Of a DNA stretch of 24,950 nt, positions 7,662 to 15,214 are shown piece after piece. The position numbers and the translations under genes were made by a program. Source of the DNA: Actinomycetes bacterium. GTDB lineage: Bacteria > Actinomycetota > Actinomycetes > Propionibacteriales > Propionibacteriaceae. Numbering within the stretch: position 1 is the stretch's first letter; the number at the start of each line of letters is the position of its first letter. The notes beneath the pieces are model-generated. The model saw only the letters and a list, made by a program, of their open reading frames with translations, had not been told where the DNA came from and ran no database searches. Location of the stretch: assembly GCA_023443125.1 (NCBI GenBank), contig JAEZVO010000003.1, positions 1 through 24,950 on the forward strand. The letters run 5' to 3'.

Positions 7662-9017
7662 TTAGCCTTCCTTGACCGGCAGGCCAAGGTTCTTCAAGGT
7701 GTCCACGCCCGTCTTCTGGGCGGTGTCGAAGATGTCAGTCATCTTCTTCTTACCAGCGCCCACCTCGTCGGCGACCTGGTTCATGGTGGACAGTGTGGAG
7801 AAGCCGGGGGCGTAACCGAAGTCGATCGCGAGGTTCTCGGAAGCCGTCTTCATCTCAGCCAGCACATCCTGGCCGCCGAACTGCTTCTTCATCTTTTCGG
7901 GGGTCTCCACGGTATTGGTGGTCGCGGTCACAATGCCCTGGGTGGCCAGATCGTCGGTCTGGGTGTTGAACCAGTCGATGAATTCCATGGCCTCGGCCGG
8001 GTACTTGCAGTCTTTCATGACGCTGAGCCCAGAGCCGCCGTCGGGGCCGGTGACCTTGCCTGCGCCGAAGTCCATCAGCTGTGCGACGCGCCACTTGCCT
8101 TCGTCCTTGGTGCCGTCGAGGGGGTCAAGGATGAAGCCAGCCTCCCACGCTGCACCGATATGGCCGATGAGCTGGCCCTCGACGAGGGCCTTAGTGAAGC
8201 CGTCGCCCCAGCGCTGCGTGACCAGTGTGGTCTTGTCGTCGAGCATCTTCTGCCAGAAATCTGCAACAGTCTTGGAACCATCCCCGTTTGCAGAGACGAC
8301 CCACTCGTCGTTTTCTGCAGAGAACCAGGCGTCGCCAGCTGCAGCGGACTGTGAGGAGAGCCAGTAGTGTGCCTCGTCGGGGGTGAAGGCGGAGATGTAC
8401 TTGCCCTTCTCCTTCGCCTTGGCAGCGGTTTCTTGGAAACCAGCGAGGTCAGTGGGAACGTCGATGCCGAGTTCCTTGAACGCGTCCTCGTTGTAGAAGT
8501 ACACCAGCGGTCCGACGTCCTGCGGCAGGCCAGTGATGGTGCCACCCACGCTCATGAGGTTGTATGCACCCTCGGTGTAGTTGCCTTTGTACTTCTCCGC
8601 TTCTTGAGTGACATCGGCCAGCAAGCCCTTCACATACAACTCCGGTACTTCGGCGTAACCGGTGAAGGCGATGCAGGGGGCGTTGCCAGCCTTGAAGTCG
8701 GACTCGAGGCGAACGATCAGATCGGCAGCCTTGCCGTCGAACTTGGTGGCTTTCACCTGGATGTCGGGGTGTTCCTTGTTCCACTTCTCGACGATCTCCG
8801 CCACCGTGGTCATGCCCTCGCCGTCGGGGAGGCGGTGCACAAAGTCGAGTTCGATTTTCTCACCCGGCTTCTTGGGCTGCGCGGCCGATGCGCCGCCGTT
8901 CTCACCAGGCTTGGTGCCTTCGCTGCCTCCGTCACCGCCACATGCGGTGAGGCTCAACGCCAGTGCAGTGGCCACCGTGCAGCCAACCACCCATGGGCTT
9001 CGATGTTTCATGCTCAT
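7662..9017 (-). CDS. Sugar ABC transporter substrate-binding lipoprotein
   Basis: This is a 451-residue extracellular solute-binding protein (SBP family 1). The start is the ATG at 9017, preceded by AAAGAGGAG with 8 nt spacing; upstream in-frame codons to 9110 lack a signal sequence. Residues 1-26 form a lipoprotein signal (basic MSMKHR, hydrophobic core, LSLTAC) with Cys26 as the lipidated residue. A Gly/Ser/Ala-rich linker follows. The mature part has the usual cues of the family, such as WNKEHPDIQVKA near the N-terminus and FTGYAEVPELYVKG. It captures sugar outside the cell for the two permeases encoded next. The ligand is probably an oligosaccharide that the GH3 enzyme at the operon end can cleave. 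Confidence 0.94.
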   Translation of the reverse strand: MSMKHRSPWVVGCTVATALALSLTACGGDGGSEGTKPGENGGASAAQPKKPGEKIELDFVHRLPDGEGMTTVAEIVEKWNKEHPDIQVKATKFDGKAADLIVRLESDFKAGNAPCIAFTGYAEVPELYVKGLLADVTQEAEKYKGNYTEGAYNLMSVGGTITGLPQDVGPLVYFYNEDAFKELGIDVPTDLAGFQETAAKAKEKGKYISAFTPDEAHYWLSSQSAAAGDAWFSAENDEWVVSANGDGSKTVADFWQKMLDDKTTLVTQRWGDGFTKALVEGQLIGHIGAAWEAGFILDPLDGTKDEGKWRVAQLMDFGAGKVTGPDGGSGLSVMKDCKYPAEAMEFIDWFNTQTDDLATQGIVTATTNTVETPEKMKKQFGGQDVLAEMKTASENLAIDFGYAPGFSTLSTMNQVADEVGAGKKKMTDIFDTAQKTGVDTLKNLGLPVKEG

Positions 9018-9158
9018 GAAGGGATCTCCTCTTTGAGAGTGCGGTTGCTCTTGATTGAAAGCGATAAGTACTGTACCTGAACATTTTGACCTGCTGGGAG
9101 GCAGGCCCACCTTGTTCCCGAAACGTTATTGAAGAGCGAGGGGTGGCGTCGCTCGGTT
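9018..9158 (-). promoter_or_regulatory. Leader and probable control region of the sugar operon
   Basis: No gene fits here. Just upstream of the binding-protein ribosome site is TTGAAAGCGA (9055-9064, plus strand). Its TGAAAGCG half resembles half of a LacI-family operator (TGAAAGCGCTTTCA), but the other half is degenerate. A small inverted repeat CCTGC/GCAGG lies at 9090-9105. I could not assign a convincing -35/-10 pair. Control by a LacI-type regulator encoded elsewhere is inference only. Confidence 0.3.
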
Positions 9159-9480
9159 GGTTGAGTAGCGGCGCTTCTCCGGTGGTTGAGTAGCGGCCGT
9201 AGGCGGCGTATCGAAACCTCGGCACCGCATCTCGATACGCGCCTTCGGCGCTACTCGATGGTCGGGGGAGCGGTGGTCGGGTCTGCCTCGTCGCCGGTGG
9301 TTGAGTAGCGGCGCTTCTCCGGTGGTTGAGTAGCCGCCGTAGGCGGCGTATCGAAACCGTCCCTGCGTCTCGATACGGCGCTTCGCGCCTACTCGACGGT
9401 CGGTGTTGTGGTGGCTCGACGGTCGGTGGGGCGCCGTCTATCGGTGGTTGAGTAGCGGCCGTAGGCCGCGTATCGAAACC
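9159..9480. repeat. Cluster of direct and inverted intergenic repeats
   Basis: Full 35-bp units lie at 9184-9218, 9324-9358 and 9446-9480. All start GGTTGAGTAG and end GTATCGAAACC, with a variable GC-rich centre. Half units that end in GGCGCTTCTCC lie at 9159-9180 and 9299-9320. Inverted 29-bp units lie at 9230-9258 and 9368-9396 (TCTCGATACG to CTACTCGA). The half unit, full unit and inverted unit form a composite that occurs twice, about 140 bp apart, and a third full unit is placed singly. Direct and inverted units can fold into long hairpins. Similar GGTTGAGTAG...GTATCGAAACC elements are scattered through many actinobacterial genomes. The cluster sits between the end of the carbonic anhydrase gene and the sugar operon promoter. 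It covers most of the 508-bp gap between the two start/stop codons. Confidence 0.92.
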
Positions 9481-9489
9481 CAGCGAGTA

Positions 9490-9981
9490 CTACAAGAGCT
9501 GTTCGAGGAGGCCGTTGTCGACGTCGTACATGAATCCGCCCACCTCGACGCGGTCTTTGAGCAACGGATGGTTGCGCAGCGCTGCCACGTCGGCGTTCAG
9601 GCGCGTGAGCTGGTTGGGGCTGGCGCCGAAGCTGACCCACGTGGTGTCGAGGCCGCTGCGCTGCGTGATGAGCTCGCGAATGTCGGCGTCGGTGCCCGAT
9701 GCCATGGCGCACTTGGTATGCGGCATGACGAGGATGCGCTCGACGCCCAGCAGATGCACGCCCAGAATGCAGCCCTGCAGCATGGTCTCACTCAGAATCC
9801 CGCCAGGGGAGCGCAGGATCTTGGCATCGCCATGCTGCAGCCCAATCACGTCGAGCGGGTCGATACGCGAATCCATGCAGGTGAGCATGAGCACACCCGC
9901 CCGTGCCCTGCCGTCGAACCCGGCGTGTGGGAACGACTCGGCATAGCAGCGGTTGGCTTCCATCAGGTCATGAAAACTCAC
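9490..9981 (-). CDS. Beta-class carbonic anhydrase
   Basis: This 163-residue zinc enzyme interconverts CO2 and bicarbonate in the cytoplasm. With the GTG at 9981 as start, the zinc ligands and dyad fall at Cys35, Asp37, Arg39 (CMDSR) and His88, Cys91 (HTKC). That is the spacing I recall for the small mycobacterial enzyme Rv1284, also 163 residues. In-frame codons further upstream (to 10080) lie inside the parC coding region, and the extra residues are not family-like. The GTG is 10 nt after the parC stop, and the AAGGAG that could serve it overlaps the last parC codons, so the gene depends on parC transcription. The 3' end abuts the repeat cluster, which may act as its terminator. Confidence 0.92.
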   Translation of the reverse strand: MSFHDLMEANRCYAESFPHAGFDGRARAGVLMLTCMDSRIDPLDVIGLQHGDAKILRSPGGILSETMLQGCILGVHLLGVERILVMPHTKCAMASGTDADIRELITQRSGLDTTWVSFGASPNQLTRLNADVAALRNHPLLKDRVEVGGFMYDVDNGLLEQLL

Positions 9982-9991
9982 CTGATGGAGG

Positions 9992-12436
9992 CTACTCCTT
10001 TTCGGTCTGGGTAGACAGGCGTCCCGCAATTTCGACAACGGGCTGGGCGAGCGGCGTTCCTGAACCGTCGCGTCGGGCATGGCCTTCCGGCAACTCGACG
10101 GGGCTGCCCGACGCAGCGGTTGCCATCATGGGGGCGGCGCCGATGCCAGCTGCGATCAGCGTGTCCTCGCCCTTCAAGAAGCGGTGACAGCGCACGCCGC
10201 CGGTACCGCGACCCTTCGTCGGGTATTCGGCGAGTGGCGTGATTTTCGCGGAGCCCGCCTCAGTACCCGGCAGCGAGCCCGACGAGCCCGAGACGGTCAC
10301 CACTTCGTCAACGTCTGGATCGGCCAACCCAAACCAGATCACCGACGCTCCCTTGCCCAGCCTGATTCCCGCGACGCCGCCGCCGGTGCGTCCCTGTGGG
10401 CGAACCAGGTCGGCCTTGAAATGGAGGAGCTGGGCATCGGAGGTGATGAAAGCCAGGTTGCAGTCCTCGTCGACGAGTTCCTGCGCGCCGATCACCTCGT
10501 CGCCATCAGCGAGTCGGATCACTTCCCACGAATCCCTCGCGAGATAGTCGGGACGTACTCGCTTCACCACGCCGTCGCGAGTGCCGAGTGCAATACCGGG
10601 CGAGTCGGCTGCCAGCGACATTACGCCCAGGATGCGTTCGCCCTTCTCGAGCTGCCACAGTTCGCCGACGGGGGAGCCGCCCTGCAGGTTGGGGGCCTGC
10701 GTCGAGACGGGCACGGTAGGCAGTTCGATCGCCTCCGCGCGGATGCAACGCCCGGTGTTCGTGATCACGCCGAACTGGCCCTTGGCGGTGGTGACACACG
10801 ACGAGACGATCACGTCGTGCGCCGCGCGCCCCGTCGCGCTCGGCAAATCGACGGCATCAACGCGGGCAATGAGCCCAGAACCGCTCAGCAGGATGCGGCA
10901 GGGCACGTCCTCGATCTCGAGCGGGATGGCAGCCTTCGACGACGAGCCTGCTCCGGCCAACAGCACTGTGCGGCGGGGAGTGCCGTACTCTTTGGCGATC
11001 TCGTCGAGCTCTCCCAGGAGCACCCGGTCGCGCTCCTTTGGGTCGTCCAGGATGGCCTGGAGCTGCGTGATCTTGGCCCGCAGATCCTTCGCTTCTTTCT
11101 CGAGTTCGAGGGTTGAGAACTTGGTGAGGCGGCGCAGCTGCATCTCGAGGATGTAATTCGCCTGCGGCTCGGTCAGCTCGAAGGCTCCCATGAGACGCTC
11201 TCGGGCCTCGGCGACATCGTCGGAACTGCGGATGATGGCGATCACGTCGTCGATGTCGAGGATGGCGATCATCAGCCCCTCGACCAGGTGCAGGCGGTCT
11301 TCCGCCTTGCCGAGCCGGTATGCCGTACGGCGATCGATCACCTGTCGGCGGTGCTCAAGGTATACCTCAAGCATCTCTTTCAACGTCATCGTGCGGGGCT
11401 GGCCATCCACGAGCGCGACGCTGTTGATGGCGAAGGTGTCTTGCAGCTTCGTCTGCTTGTAGAGCTGCTCGAGCAGGCCCTCTGGGTTGATGCCGTTCTT
11501 GACCTCGATCACGAGGCGCGTGCCGCGTTCCAAGTCGCTCAGGTCTTTCACGTCGTGAATGCCGGTGAGTTTCTTGGTGCTCACCGCCTTCTTAATCTGC
11601 TCGATGATGCGCTCAGGGCCCACCATGTACGGCAGCTCGGTGACGACGATGCCTTGGCGGCGCGGGCCCACTTTCTCAATGCGGGTGGTGGCGCGCACTC
11701 TCACGCTGCCGCGACCGGTGGCGTAGGCATCGCGAACGCCGTCGAGACCGACGATCTTGCCGCCGGCGGGAAAGTCCGGGCCGGGGATGTGCTGCATGAG
11801 CTCGTCGAGGGACACCTCCGGGTCGCGCACGAGCTGGCGGATCGCGCCGACCACCTCGACGAGGTTGTGGGGTGCGATGTTCGTCGCCATGCCGACGGCA
11901 ATGCCCGACGCGCCATTGACCAACAGGTTTGGGATGGCCGACGGTAGCACCTCCGGCTCCGACTCTTTGCCGTCGTAGTTGGGGCGAAAATCGACGGTGG
12001 ACTCGTCGATGCTCTGCGTCATCGCGAGCGCCGGTGGGTCCATGCGGCATTCGGTGTAGCGCATGGCGGCGGGGCCGGCATCGAGCGACCCGAAGTTACC
12101 GTGACCGTCGACGAGCGGAAGCCGCATCGTCCACGGCTGCGCCAGGCGAACGAGCGCATCGTAGATGGCGCCATCACCATGCGGGTGCAGCGAGCCCATC
12201 ACCTGCCCGACGACACGGGCGCACTTCACGTGCCCCTTATCGGGGGTGATGCCCATCTCGCCCATGGAGAACAGAATGCGGCGTTGCACCGGCTTCAACC
12301 CGTCGCGGGCGTCGGGCAGAGCGCGGGAGTAAATCACCGAATACGCGTACTCCAGGAAGCTCGCTTCCATCTCGGCGGTGACGTCGATATCGACGATTTG
12401 CTCCTCGTCGATGATGTCGTCGTCAGCCTTCGCCAC
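9992..12436 (-). CDS. parC: DNA topoisomerase IV subunit A
   Basis: This 814-residue type IIA topoisomerase subunit cuts and rejoins DNA to separate daughter chromosomes, working with ParE (not in the window). The catalytic Tyr is Tyr127 in AAMRYTEC. The winged-helix/tower core and long coiled coil (about 370-470) are complete, followed by a beta-pinwheel. A GyrA box (QRRGGKG) is absent; the nearest stretch is GRGTGG at about 742-747, which favours ParC over GyrA. In the quinolone-binding helix the motif reads HPHGDGAIYD, with Gly89 where E. coli GyrA has Ser83, and Asp93 at the Asp87 position. The GTG start lies 9 bp after the phosphatase stop, with AGGAGG overlapping that stop. Confidence 0.9.
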   Translation of the reverse strand: MAKADDDIIDEEQIVDIDVTAEMEASFLEYAYSVIYSRALPDARDGLKPVQRRILFSMGEMGITPDKGHVKCARVVGQVMGSLHPHGDGAIYDALVRLAQPWTMRLPLVDGHGNFGSLDAGPAAMRYTECRMDPPALAMTQSIDESTVDFRPNYDGKESEPEVLPSAIPNLLVNGASGIAVGMATNIAPHNLVEVVGAIRQLVRDPEVSLDELMQHIPGPDFPAGGKIVGLDGVRDAYATGRGSVRVRATTRIEKVGPRRQGIVVTELPYMVGPERIIEQIKKAVSTKKLTGIHDVKDLSDLERGTRLVIEVKNGINPEGLLEQLYKQTKLQDTFAINSVALVDGQPRTMTLKEMLEVYLEHRRQVIDRRTAYRLGKAEDRLHLVEGLMIAILDIDDVIAIIRSSDDVAEARERLMGAFELTEPQANYILEMQLRRLTKFSTLELEKEAKDLRAKITQLQAILDDPKERDRVLLGELDEIAKEYGTPRRTVLLAGAGSSSKAAIPLEIEDVPCRILLSGSGLIARVDAVDLPSATGRAAHDVIVSSCVTTAKGQFGVITNTGRCIRAEAIELPTVPVSTQAPNLQGGSPVGELWQLEKGERILGVMSLAADSPGIALGTRDGVVKRVRPDYLARDSWEVIRLADGDEVIGAQELVDEDCNLAFITSDAQLLHFKADLVRPQGRTGGGVAGIRLGKGASVIWFGLADPDVDEVVTVSGSSGSLPGTEAGSAKITPLAEYPTKGRGTGGVRCHRFLKGEDTLIAAGIGAAPMMATAASGSPVELPEGHARRDGSGTPLAQPVVEIAGRLSTQTEKE

Positions 12437-12445
12437 GGTGGCCTC

Positions 12446-13480
12446 CTAGAAGTCGATGATGTCCAACTGCCTCAGCTTATCCGCGAGACCGTCGCCGTCG
12501 GGGGCACGAAACTCCGGGGCGGTGTGTTGATTCCAGCGCGTTTCGGGGCCTTCAATGCGGATACCGTGCGCCAACACGGCCTCGCCCGGCGCGAGTTCTC
12601 GGATTGCGCGAGCCAGCACATGGGCCGGTTGGAGTTCGGCGAATTCGCCGTACAAGTCTGGATCATGCTGGCCGTCGTCGCCTACGAGCAGCCAACGAAC
12701 ATTGGGCAGATCACGGGCAAGCTCTCGCAGGGCAGAGCGCTTGTGGTCCGTGCCGCTGCGGAACCATCCGGTGTTCGTTGGCCCCCAGTCGGTGAGCAGC
12801 ATCGGGCCGGTCGGAATACCGTGGCGTTGTTGAAAGCGGCGAATCATGGGGAACGTGTTGAACGCGCCCGTCGACACATAAATGATGGGCGAGCCCGGAT
12901 GCGCGGCGAGCAGCTGCTGGTACCAGCGAGCCATGCCGGGCACCGCCTGCCTGGCCTGTTCCGTCAACACGAAGGAGTTCCATGCTGCGAGCATGAGGCG
13001 GGGGAGCCACGTCGAGATGATCGTGTCGTCGATGTCGGAGACGATTCCGAACGTCACGTCATCGCCCACGATGTGTACCTGCGTGAGCGCGGAGGCGCCG
13101 TCGGAGCCCTCGATGGTGACGGTATGCCAGCCAGGCTCCAATCCGGGATTGTCGATGCGCACGTCAATGTAGCCACCGCGATCGGCGCGTACGGGGATAG
13201 CCATGTCGCCGACGTGGATCGTGGCGCGAGCGTCCACCTTGCTCAGCGCGACGAAGTTGCGCCAGCCGCGGCGGTACAGCACAGCGTTCGCGGCTTGGAC
13301 GATGCCGAGATCCTTCGGGGGTACCAGCACGATGCGCGCCAACACCCGGATCATGCTGCTTGAGCCGTATCCCAAATAGGGGCGGATCGCCTCCTGCCAA
13401 CCGCGCCTTCGCATGACGGAGTTGAGCATCTTGTTGAGGCGGTCTTCCAACCGAGCGCCGATGAAGGGGCGGTTACGCAT
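12446..13480 (-). CDS. App1-family phosphatase (DUF2183)
   Basis: This 344-residue protein has the HAD-like catalytic domain of the App1/DUF2183 family (PF09949). The nucleophile motif DIDDT is at 149-153, YVSTGAFN at 201-208, a basic HK at 246-247, and GDDGQHDPDLY at 267-277 supplies the metal-binding acids. Residues 60-140 form a beta-rich N-terminal domain. The yeast founder is a phosphatidate phosphatase; the substrate of bacterial members is uncertain. There is no signal peptide. The ATG at 13480 has only a weak ribosome site, but TAGGTT lies 6 nt upstream as a -10 box, so the message may be leaderless. The gene leads the operon containing parC and carbonic anhydrase. Confidence 0.88.
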   Translation of the reverse strand: MRNRPFIGARLEDRLNKMLNSVMRRRGWQEAIRPYLGYGSSSMIRVLARIVLVPPKDLGIVQAANAVLYRRGWRNFVALSKVDARATIHVGDMAIPVRADRGGYIDVRIDNPGLEPGWHTVTIEGSDGASALTQVHIVGDDVTFGIVSDIDDTIISTWLPRLMLAAWNSFVLTEQARQAVPGMARWYQQLLAAHPGSPIIYVSTGAFNTFPMIRRFQQRHGIPTGPMLLTDWGPTNTGWFRSGTDHKRSALRELARDLPNVRWLLVGDDGQHDPDLYGEFAELQPAHVLARAIRELAPGEAVLAHGIRIEGPETRWNQHTAPEFRAPDGDGLADKLRQLDIIDF

Positions 13481-13486
13481 GCATCC

Positions 13487-13492
13487 AACCTA
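13487..13492 (-). promoter_or_regulatory. -10 box for the App1 gene, leaderless arrangement
   Basis: TAGGTT on the minus strand ends 6 nt before the ATG at 13480, so transcription would begin at or next to the start codon. No good -35 hexamer is seen at 16-18 nt; TTCGAC lies 19 nt upstream. Confidence 0.45.
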
Positions 13493-13523
13493 CTGCCTGG
13501 CACACGCTGGCGTCGAAGGTGCC

Positions 13524-13529
13524 TATGAT
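13524..13529 (+). promoter_or_regulatory. -10 box for the DUF5998 gene, leaderless arrangement
   Basis: TATGAT, one base from the consensus, lies 6 nt before the GTG at 13536. The predicted transcription start coincides with the GTG. There is no convincing -35 element and no ribosome binding site. Confidence 0.5.
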
Positions 13530-13535
13530 GGGGCG

Positions 13536-14099
13536 GTGAGTTTCAGCCCCGATCCCATCGCAACACTGCCGCACCGTCTCCTCGTGGAGGTGGCAGATTG
13601 CGGCTTCTACCCAACTATCATTTCCCGGGCTGTCGCTGGGGCTGTGGGTGATCGTCGGGTGATCGCGCATCTGGTGCACCACGAGGCGACGTTCGCGGGT
13701 AGCGAGGCCCACCGCCACCTCACGGTTTTGGCGCTCGTCGACGCAGCGTTCATCATCTGCCACGCCGACGAAGGCGAGTTTGGGCGAGCCATCGTCTCGA
13801 CCGAAGTGGTGAAACTCTCTGCCATCGACTCCGTCATCTGCACCCAATCCGTCGCAGACCCGGCCTCCCCGCGCCCCGACCTGGCTGAGGCGTGGCTCAC
13901 CGTCATTTGGGGAGCAACCAGGCGCATCGACGTCGGTCCTGCCGCCTGCGATAACCCGACGTGCGACGCCGACCACGGATACACCGGTGTCACCGCAGCC
14001 GACGACTACGTGGTGCGCATGAGCCGTGACGCAGACGGGATTGCGAGTATGCAGAAACTCGTCGAGTTTGGAAGTCTATTGCAGGCGGCAGTGCGGTGA
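13536..14099 (+). CDS. DUF5998 family protein
   Basis: This 187-residue protein belongs to an actinobacterial family of unknown function (DUF5998), recognised from the N-terminal cues LLVEVADCGFYPTII and LVHHEATFAGSEAHRHLTVL and from its place before a phosphodiesterase gene. The GTG at 13536 is chosen because the -10 box lies just upstream and the protein then begins VSFSPDPIATLP. Longer in-frame starts reach back into the App1 gene. It has no membrane segment or signal. Two Cys in CDNPTCDADH might bind metal. Its stop overlaps the next start (GTGA). Confidence 0.72.
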   Translation: MSFSPDPIATLPHRLLVEVADCGFYPTIISRAVAGAVGDRRVIAHLVHHEATFAGSEAHRHLTVLALVDAAFIICHADEGEFGRAIVSTEVVKLSAIDSVICTQSVADPASPRPDLAEAWLTVIWGATRRIDVGPAACDNPTCDADHGYTGVTAADDYVVRMSRDADGIASMQKLVEFGSLLQAAVR

Positions 14100-15214
14100 C
14101 CGACGAGTTTGTGCTGCCCCGCTACGACGCTGGCGCGCTGTGCAACGTGCTGCCGAGCGTCGCCGCTCGCATCAAGGGCGAACCTCCGATCATCGACGTG
14201 CCACGCGCGAGCAAGTACGTCATCGTGATGGTCGATGGGCTCGGTTTGGACGTCATGCACCAATGGGGCGACCACGCGGAGCGCTTGCTGTCACTCAATG
14301 AACAGCAACTCACATGCTCCGTGCCGTCGACGACCGCCTGTTCGCTCACGAGCCTCGGCACCGGGCGCCCTCCCGGCAGGCACGGCGTCGTCGGATACAC
14401 CTTCTACGACCCGCAGGTCGACGCGGTGGTGAACGCACTCACCTGGGAACACGGACAACCAGATGTGGAGCTCTTCCGCCAGGAACCCACGATCTTTCAA
14501 CAGCTCGCCGAGAGAGGCGCAGCCAGCGCGGCGGTGACGCTCGGGCGTTTCGACGGCAGCGCCCTCACACATCTGGCCTTCGGTGGCACGGCGCTGCACC
14601 CCAGGCCGGAGGACGAAACCGACGTGGACGGCACTGTCGCGCTGGTGGAACAGGCGCTGGCTAGCCACGATGTCGTGTACTGCTATCAGCGGCTGCTAGA
14701 CCACGCTGGGCACGCCTCGGGGCCAGGATCATGGCAATGGCTGCAGGAACTCGAGACCGTCGACGATCTCGTCGCGGGCGTCGTGTCTCTGTCCAGCGAC
14801 GACGTGTGCGTGCTGGTGACCGGCGACCACGGCATGATCACCGTCCCGCCGCACCGCAGAGTCGTCGCCGAGCAGGAACCTTGCCTGGAAGGTTTTCATA
14901 CGATCGCCGGCGAAGGGCGCTTCCGCCAGCTCTACACCGACGATCCCCAACGCCTGGCGGACGCGTGGCAGGAGTTCCTGGGGGAGCGGGCGCACGTGGT
15001 GCTGCGTGAGGAAGCCATCGCTGCCGGATGGTTCGGCCCTGAGGTCACTCCCACCACCTGCGAGCGCATCGGCGACGTGCTCGTCGCCATGCGAGACGAT
15101 TGGGCCGTGATGAGCACGCGATTCCCCGACGAGTTCAGCTTGGTCGGTATGCATGGCTCACTCACGCACGCTGAAATGGTGGTGCCGCTGTTGTCACGAG
15201 GAGGAGCGCGATGA
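14096..15214 (+). CDS. Alkaline-phosphatase-superfamily phosphodiesterase (nucleotide pyrophosphatase-like)
   Basis: This protein of about 372 residues carries the two-metal site of the alkaline phosphatase superfamily. Asp47 is in MVDGLG and the nucleophile Thr in PSTTACS (Thr79 or Thr80). Asp202 and His206 are in LLDHAGHASGPGS, the acid-base pair Asp244-His245 in TGDHGM, and a His near 352 in GMHGSLTHAEM. The order fits the NPP-like phosphodiesterase branch. There is no signal peptide, so it is probably cytoplasmic, and its substrate is unknown. The GTG start overlaps the DUF5998 stop and its own stop overlaps the glycosyltransferase start, so the three are probably made together. Confidence 0.87.
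   Translation: MTDEFVLPRYDAGALCNVLPSVAARIKGEPPIIDVPRASKYVIVMVDGLGLDVMHQWGDHAERLLSLNEQQLTCSVPSTTACSLTSLGTGRPPGRHGVVGYTFYDPQVDAVVNALTWEHGQPDVELFRQEPTIFQQLAERGAASAAVTLGRFDGSALTHLAFGGTALHPRPEDETDVDGTVALVEQALASHDVVYCYQRLLDHAGHASGPGSWQWLQELETVDDLVAGVVSLSSDDVCVLVTGDHGMITVPPHRRVVAEQEPCLEGFHTIAGEGRFRQLYTDDPQRLADAWQEFLGERAHVVLREEAIAAGWFGPEVTPTTCERIGDVLVAMRDDWAVMSTRFPDEFSLVGMHGSLTHAEMVVPLLSRGGAR

Noticed and set aside
9159..9480. CRISPR array
   Set aside because: Units occur in both orientations, with variable centres and unequal, partly repeated spacers, and no cas gene is near. It is an intergenic repeat family instead.
10079..11116. A 345-codon open frame on the plus strand
   Set aside because: It mirrors the C-terminal half of parC and is rich in Arg/Ala/His, as expected for a shadow frame.
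9992..12436. Identification as GyrA
   Set aside because: There is no GyrA box (QRRGGKG) in the C-terminal domain, and gyrB is not adjacent. ParC fits better.
12101..13363. A 420-codon open frame on the plus strand
   Set aside because: It is antisense to the App1 gene and the start of parC, both with full catalytic motifs. No ribosome site or recognisable domain supports it.
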